Assembly: GCF_915070105.1 (NCBI RefSeq)
Contig: NZ_CAJZFJ010000030.1
Coordinates: forward strand, 1 to 25,791
Direction of reading: 5' to 3'
Source: an uncultured Porphyromonas sp.
GTDB taxonomy: Bacteria > Bacteroidota > Bacteroidia > Bacteroidales > Porphyromonadaceae
Length of the DNA stretch: 25,791 bases
Under the pieces are notes generated by a model. It did no database searches. It was not told the origin of the DNA and was given only the letters and a program-made list of their open reading frames with translations. Numbering within the stretch: the first letter of the stretch is position 1; each line of letters opens with the position of its first letter. Both the position numbers and the translations under genes were made by a program. Shown piece after piece: positions 23,272 to 25,791 of this stretch.

Positions 23272-24690
23272 ATGAGAACGCTTGCTTTGCTCCTCTGCCT
23301 GCTCTCTACGCCCCTATGGGCTCAGAAGGGGGAAGCCCCATCACTCCTCTACCGATCTGGTCTAAGCTATCAGATCAGTAGCGACCCCAGTTGGGGCAAG
23401 GGATGCCCTGTAGTCACGGGGAGTAGACCCTATAGCCCTGCTTATACTGCTGACCTTAGGGTAGGGGATATCATTAGGCAAATCGATGGGGTGTCTACAC
23501 AAGGACTTTCGCTAGAGGATATCCAAAGCCTCCTAGAGCGTCCCGTTCGTACCCATCTACTCACCATCAATAGTCCTGGTAGGGAACTAAGACAAGTAGC
23601 GCTGACCCCCGAAGCTAAGGAGCAGGGTGCAGTCTCAGAGCGAGAGCTAGCTAAGGCCTTTGCGCTCTATAGTCTAGAGGATGAACAGGTACGTCGTCTC
23701 AGCTATCCCTTTGTCTACCGCTCCTCTGTGAGCTATGACCTTTCTAGTGTTCGCACTTATTCCTTTGCTCCCTCTACGGAGGAGAGTCGGGAGCTTGATG
23801 CGGAGCTCTATGCTCAGATCTCTGAGCTACTCGAGAGGACGGGGCTAAGGAGAGATGATACATCTCCAGACCTGATCCTCGAATGCTTTTATGAGCTTCG
23901 TCCCGAGACCAGTACCCTGCGAGATGCTTCCATCCCTAAGGTGACAAGTCACTATGATCTCCGAGCACGGGACTTCGCACGATTGCCCATCTTGCCCTAT
24001 ACAAGTGGCGTTACAGGAAGCTACTCGGTGCACTTGGCACTTCATGCGACTCGTCCTCAGCACCAGGACAGCATTCTCTGGAGCTGTGAATCTAGGGATA
24101 TGCTTAGTGAGGCTATGACTCTTAAGGACTATGCTCGCTACATGCTCCCCATGATGCTCCAGGGCTTCCCCTATGTCTCTGTCTCGGAGCGTCCCTCTTA
24201 TCTCATCCACACGTCACGTTACTACTACACGGGACTCCTCTATGATGTCTCTTCTCTGGATAGAGTGTATGATGTAGAGGATCATTCCCCAGCCTTCAGG
24301 GCAGGTTTGCGTCGTGGTGACCAGATCCTTCAGATCAATGGTCGTAGGCTCTCTCCTGCTTCGCCTCAGGAGCTTTCTAAACTCTACCGCACCTTTGTCT
24401 CCGAGACTTATCGATATCGGGATACGAAGCTGGATACCTTCACGGATGCCCGAGGGGTGCAGGGACTTAGCCCATGGAACAAATCCGAGTATAGCACGAT
24501 ACGCAAGGCTTTCGCCAAGGAGAAGTATGTGACGGCCTTTGACTACCTCTTTTCGTTTAGACCCTATATTAACGACACCGACCACACAGTGCTCACCTTC
24601 GAGATTATCCGAGGGGGCGAGACCTATACGATCCGTCTCACACCCGAGCTTAGAGATGAGAGCACCATTAGCCTAGATAACAATCGATGA
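23272..24690 (+). CDS. Exported protein with two PDZ-like domains
   Basis: From the ATG at 23272 the product is 472 aa with a signal peptide, MRTLALLLCLLSTPLWAQ. A first PDZ-like domain (about residues 45-112) has AYTADLRVGDIIRQIDG. A middle region (about 145-310) with SSVRTYSFAP, LLERTGLRRD and PDLILECFYEL resembles the DUF4136 lipoprotein fold. A second PDZ-like domain has SPAFRAGLRRGDQILQING, continuing to the C terminus after an insert. No protease catalytic residues are visible, so it is more likely a binding or scaffold protein in the periplasm or outer envelope. The upstream ATG at 23239 would add eleven residues ahead of the signal peptide. Its stop overlaps the start of the next gene. 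Confidence 0.75.
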   Translation: MRTLALLLCLLSTPLWAQKGEAPSLLYRSGLSYQISSDPSWGKGCPVVTGSRPYSPAYTADLRVGDIIRQIDGVSTQGLSLEDIQSLLERPVRTHLLTINSPGRELRQVALTPEAKEQGAVSERELAKAFALYSLEDEQVRRLSYPFVYRSSVSYDLSSVRTYSFAPSTEESRELDAELYAQISELLERTGLRRDDTSPDLILECFYELRPETSTLRDASIPKVTSHYDLRARDFARLPILPYTSGVTGSYSVHLALHATRPQHQDSILWSCESRDMLSEAMTLKDYARYMLPMMLQGFPYVSVSERPSYLIHTSRYYYTGLLYDVSSLDRVYDVEDHSPAFRAGLRRGDQILQINGRRLSPASPQELSKLYRTFVSETYRYRDTKLDTFTDARGVQGLSPWNKSEYSTIRKAFAKEKYVTAFDYLFSFRPYINDTDHTVLTFEIIRGGETYTIRLTPELRDESTISLDNNR

Positions 24691-25556
24691 TGGACGTTAC
24701 TTCCCTCACTACTTACCAACTAGGGCGCGTACAGCAGCTCCCTATTCTCCGCCTTGTCTCTATAGGGGCTTACCTAGATGGAGGCATTCAGGAGATCCTC
24801 CTTCCCCTCAAATATCTGCCCAATGGGGCTCGGGAGGGAGACCTTGTTACGGTCTTTGTTTATCACGACAACGAAGGCCGACTAATAGCTACAACCCTTC
24901 CTCCTCTAGCCGAGGTGGATCAGGTGGCTTATCTTCGCTGCACCTCAGTGACTGATGTCGGAGCCTTTATGGAGTGGGGCATTCATCGTGATCTCTTTGT
25001 CCCCTTTAGAGAGCAGACCTCTCGTATGCTAGAGGGCTATAGCTATGCAGTGTATCTCTATATCGACCAGCTCAGTGAGAAGATCGTAGGATCCGCTAAG
25101 CTCGCCAAGCACATAGGTAATACACCGGCCGAGTACGAGCCCGGGCAAGAGGTCAGCTGTCTCGTCGTAGAGCAGCACGAGCTAGGCTATAGATGTGTCA
25201 TAGAGCATAAGCACTGGGGCTTCATCTATACAGACGATGCCCCACGTATGCTACGCCGTGGAGAGGTACTGCAGGCTTACGTAGTACGTCTGAGGGAGGA
25301 TAATAGGGTAGATCTATCACTCTCCCCCGTAGGCTATGCCAAGATAGAGGGCGAACAGGTCAGACTGCTACGACTACTCGAGCGACAGGAGGGTGGTATG
25401 CTCCCTCTAGGGGATAAGAGCCCAGCTAGTGATATACTTCTATTGACGGGGATGAGTAAGAAGACCTTCAAGATGGCTGTCGGTGCCCTCTACAAGGCAC
25501 AGATGATTACCATGACCCCTACCTCCATCAAACTAGTTAAGGCAAGCCCCAAGTAG
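24687..25556 (+). CDS. CvfB-like S1 domain RNA-binding protein
   Basis: The 289-aa protein resembles the CvfB family: several S1-type OB domains and a C-terminal winged helix. The S1-like parts show GAYLDGGIQEILLPLKYLP (27-45), a third repeat with GAFMEWGIHRDLFVPFREQ (91-109), and GYRCVIEHKHWGFIYTDD (about 170). The C-terminal segment LLLTGMSKKTFKMAVGALYKAQMI is the winged helix. CvfB in Gram-positive bacteria binds RNA and influences virulence gene expression; the role here is unknown. The start codon overlaps the PDZ gene stop by four bases, so translation is coupled. Confidence 0.85.
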   Translation: MMDVTSLTTYQLGRVQQLPILRLVSIGAYLDGGIQEILLPLKYLPNGAREGDLVTVFVYHDNEGRLIATTLPPLAEVDQVAYLRCTSVTDVGAFMEWGIHRDLFVPFREQTSRMLEGYSYAVYLYIDQLSEKIVGSAKLAKHIGNTPAEYEPGQEVSCLVVEQHELGYRCVIEHKHWGFIYTDDAPRMLRRGEVLQAYVVRLREDNRVDLSLSPVGYAKIEGEQVRLLRLLERQEGGMLPLGDKSPASDILLLTGMSKKTFKMAVGALYKAQMITMTPTSIKLVKASPK

Positions 25557-25563
25557 CCCTTTG

Positions 25564-25791
25564 ATGTCCTCCGCTTTTATCCCTTCACCACAAGTAAGGG
25601 CTACCCTAGAGGCGATGAATGCTGCTTCGTCTCGTGGGGAGCCCTTCTTCTTTATACTTGACTTTGAACTCCGAGAGGGACTCTTTGTGGCTTCTCCGCT
25701 TGAGCAGAGTGAGCCTCAGGCTTATTTTGACTTTCCTTCGGCTCACACCCTCCCTCCGGTGGGAATAGAGTCCCCATTGGATCTAGCTCTA
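25564..25791 (+). CDS. Start of a chorismate-binding (PabB-like) protein, partial
   Basis: An ATG eight bases after the previous stop opens a frame that runs off the window after 76 codons (MSSAFIPSPQVRATLEAMNA...). The stretch RGEPFFFILDFELREGLFV (residues 24-42) resembles the N terminus of Bacteroidales aminodeoxychorismate synthase component I, which makes a precursor of p-aminobenzoate for folate. The catalytic chorismate-binding domain would lie outside the window, so this is a tentative assignment from the N terminus alone. Confidence 0.55.
   Translation, partial: MSSAFIPSPQVRATLEAMNAASSRGEPFFFILDFELREGLFVASPLEQSEPQAYFDFPSAHTLPPVGIESPLDLAL

Noticed and set aside
1..25791. CRISPR array, insertion sequence, integrase or phage genes
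   Set aside because: I looked for direct repeats with unique spacers, transposase motifs and terminal inverted repeats and saw none. The 23-bp arrays have no spacers of their own.

Overview
The window reads as chromosomal DNA of a Bacteroidales bacterium, most probably a Porphyromonas-like species. The evidence is the protein families (a Bacteroidetes-type coiled-coil lipoprotein, DNA topoisomerase III with a CGDAGQEGE Toprim motif, LolC/E-like permease, secreted C1B peptidase). Promoters of the Bacteroidetes form TAnnTTTG also recur, and Shine-Dalgarno sequences are weak. Base composition is about 52% GC in core genes (one hand-counted ffh line) and clearly lower in one block around 16-19 kb.

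Left part (1-8.7 kb, + strand): a gene-poor 617-nt stretch ends in a promoter and a strongly structured leader, followed by rsmI and a coiled-coil lipoprotein gene, then recO, then a compact run of a GNAT-type protein, panD and ffh. After a terminator and about 300 nt of non-coding DNA come cmk, ispH and an overlapping O-methyltransferase gene. A 20-bp-stem bidirectional terminator closes this part.

Middle (8.8-19.2 kb, - strand apart from one small gene): an ECF sigma factor gene followed by trxB, ung, a tRNA-His gene, a 61-aa membrane protein gene on the + strand, then rbfA plus a LolC/E-like permease gene, topB, and a lower-GC surface-polysaccharide block. That block is acyltransferase, glycosyltransferase, and a second acyltransferase copy that is broken by a frameshift and a stop codon. 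Upstream of it sits a short promoter-hairpin-terminator unit that looks like a small RNA or leader.

Right part (19.7-25.8 kb): a secreted cysteine aminopeptidase of the C1B family (- strand), a 689-nt gene-free stretch with short tandem repeats, then a tight + strand run of tsaD, a CinA C-terminal amidase, a double-PDZ exported protein, a CvfB-like S1 protein and the start of a pabB-like gene that leaves the window.

The least expected non-coding feature is a family of 23-bp tandem repeats, each built around a 17-bp dyad AGGT-9 nt-ACCT. It occurs in two separate intergenic regions 9.7 kb apart (11646-11748 and 21389-21480), each followed by a second shared motif and then the promoter of a + strand gene. 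The other candidates are the structured rsmI leader and the roughly 110-nt RNA unit at 19464-19577. Most of the window is ordinary housekeeping content.
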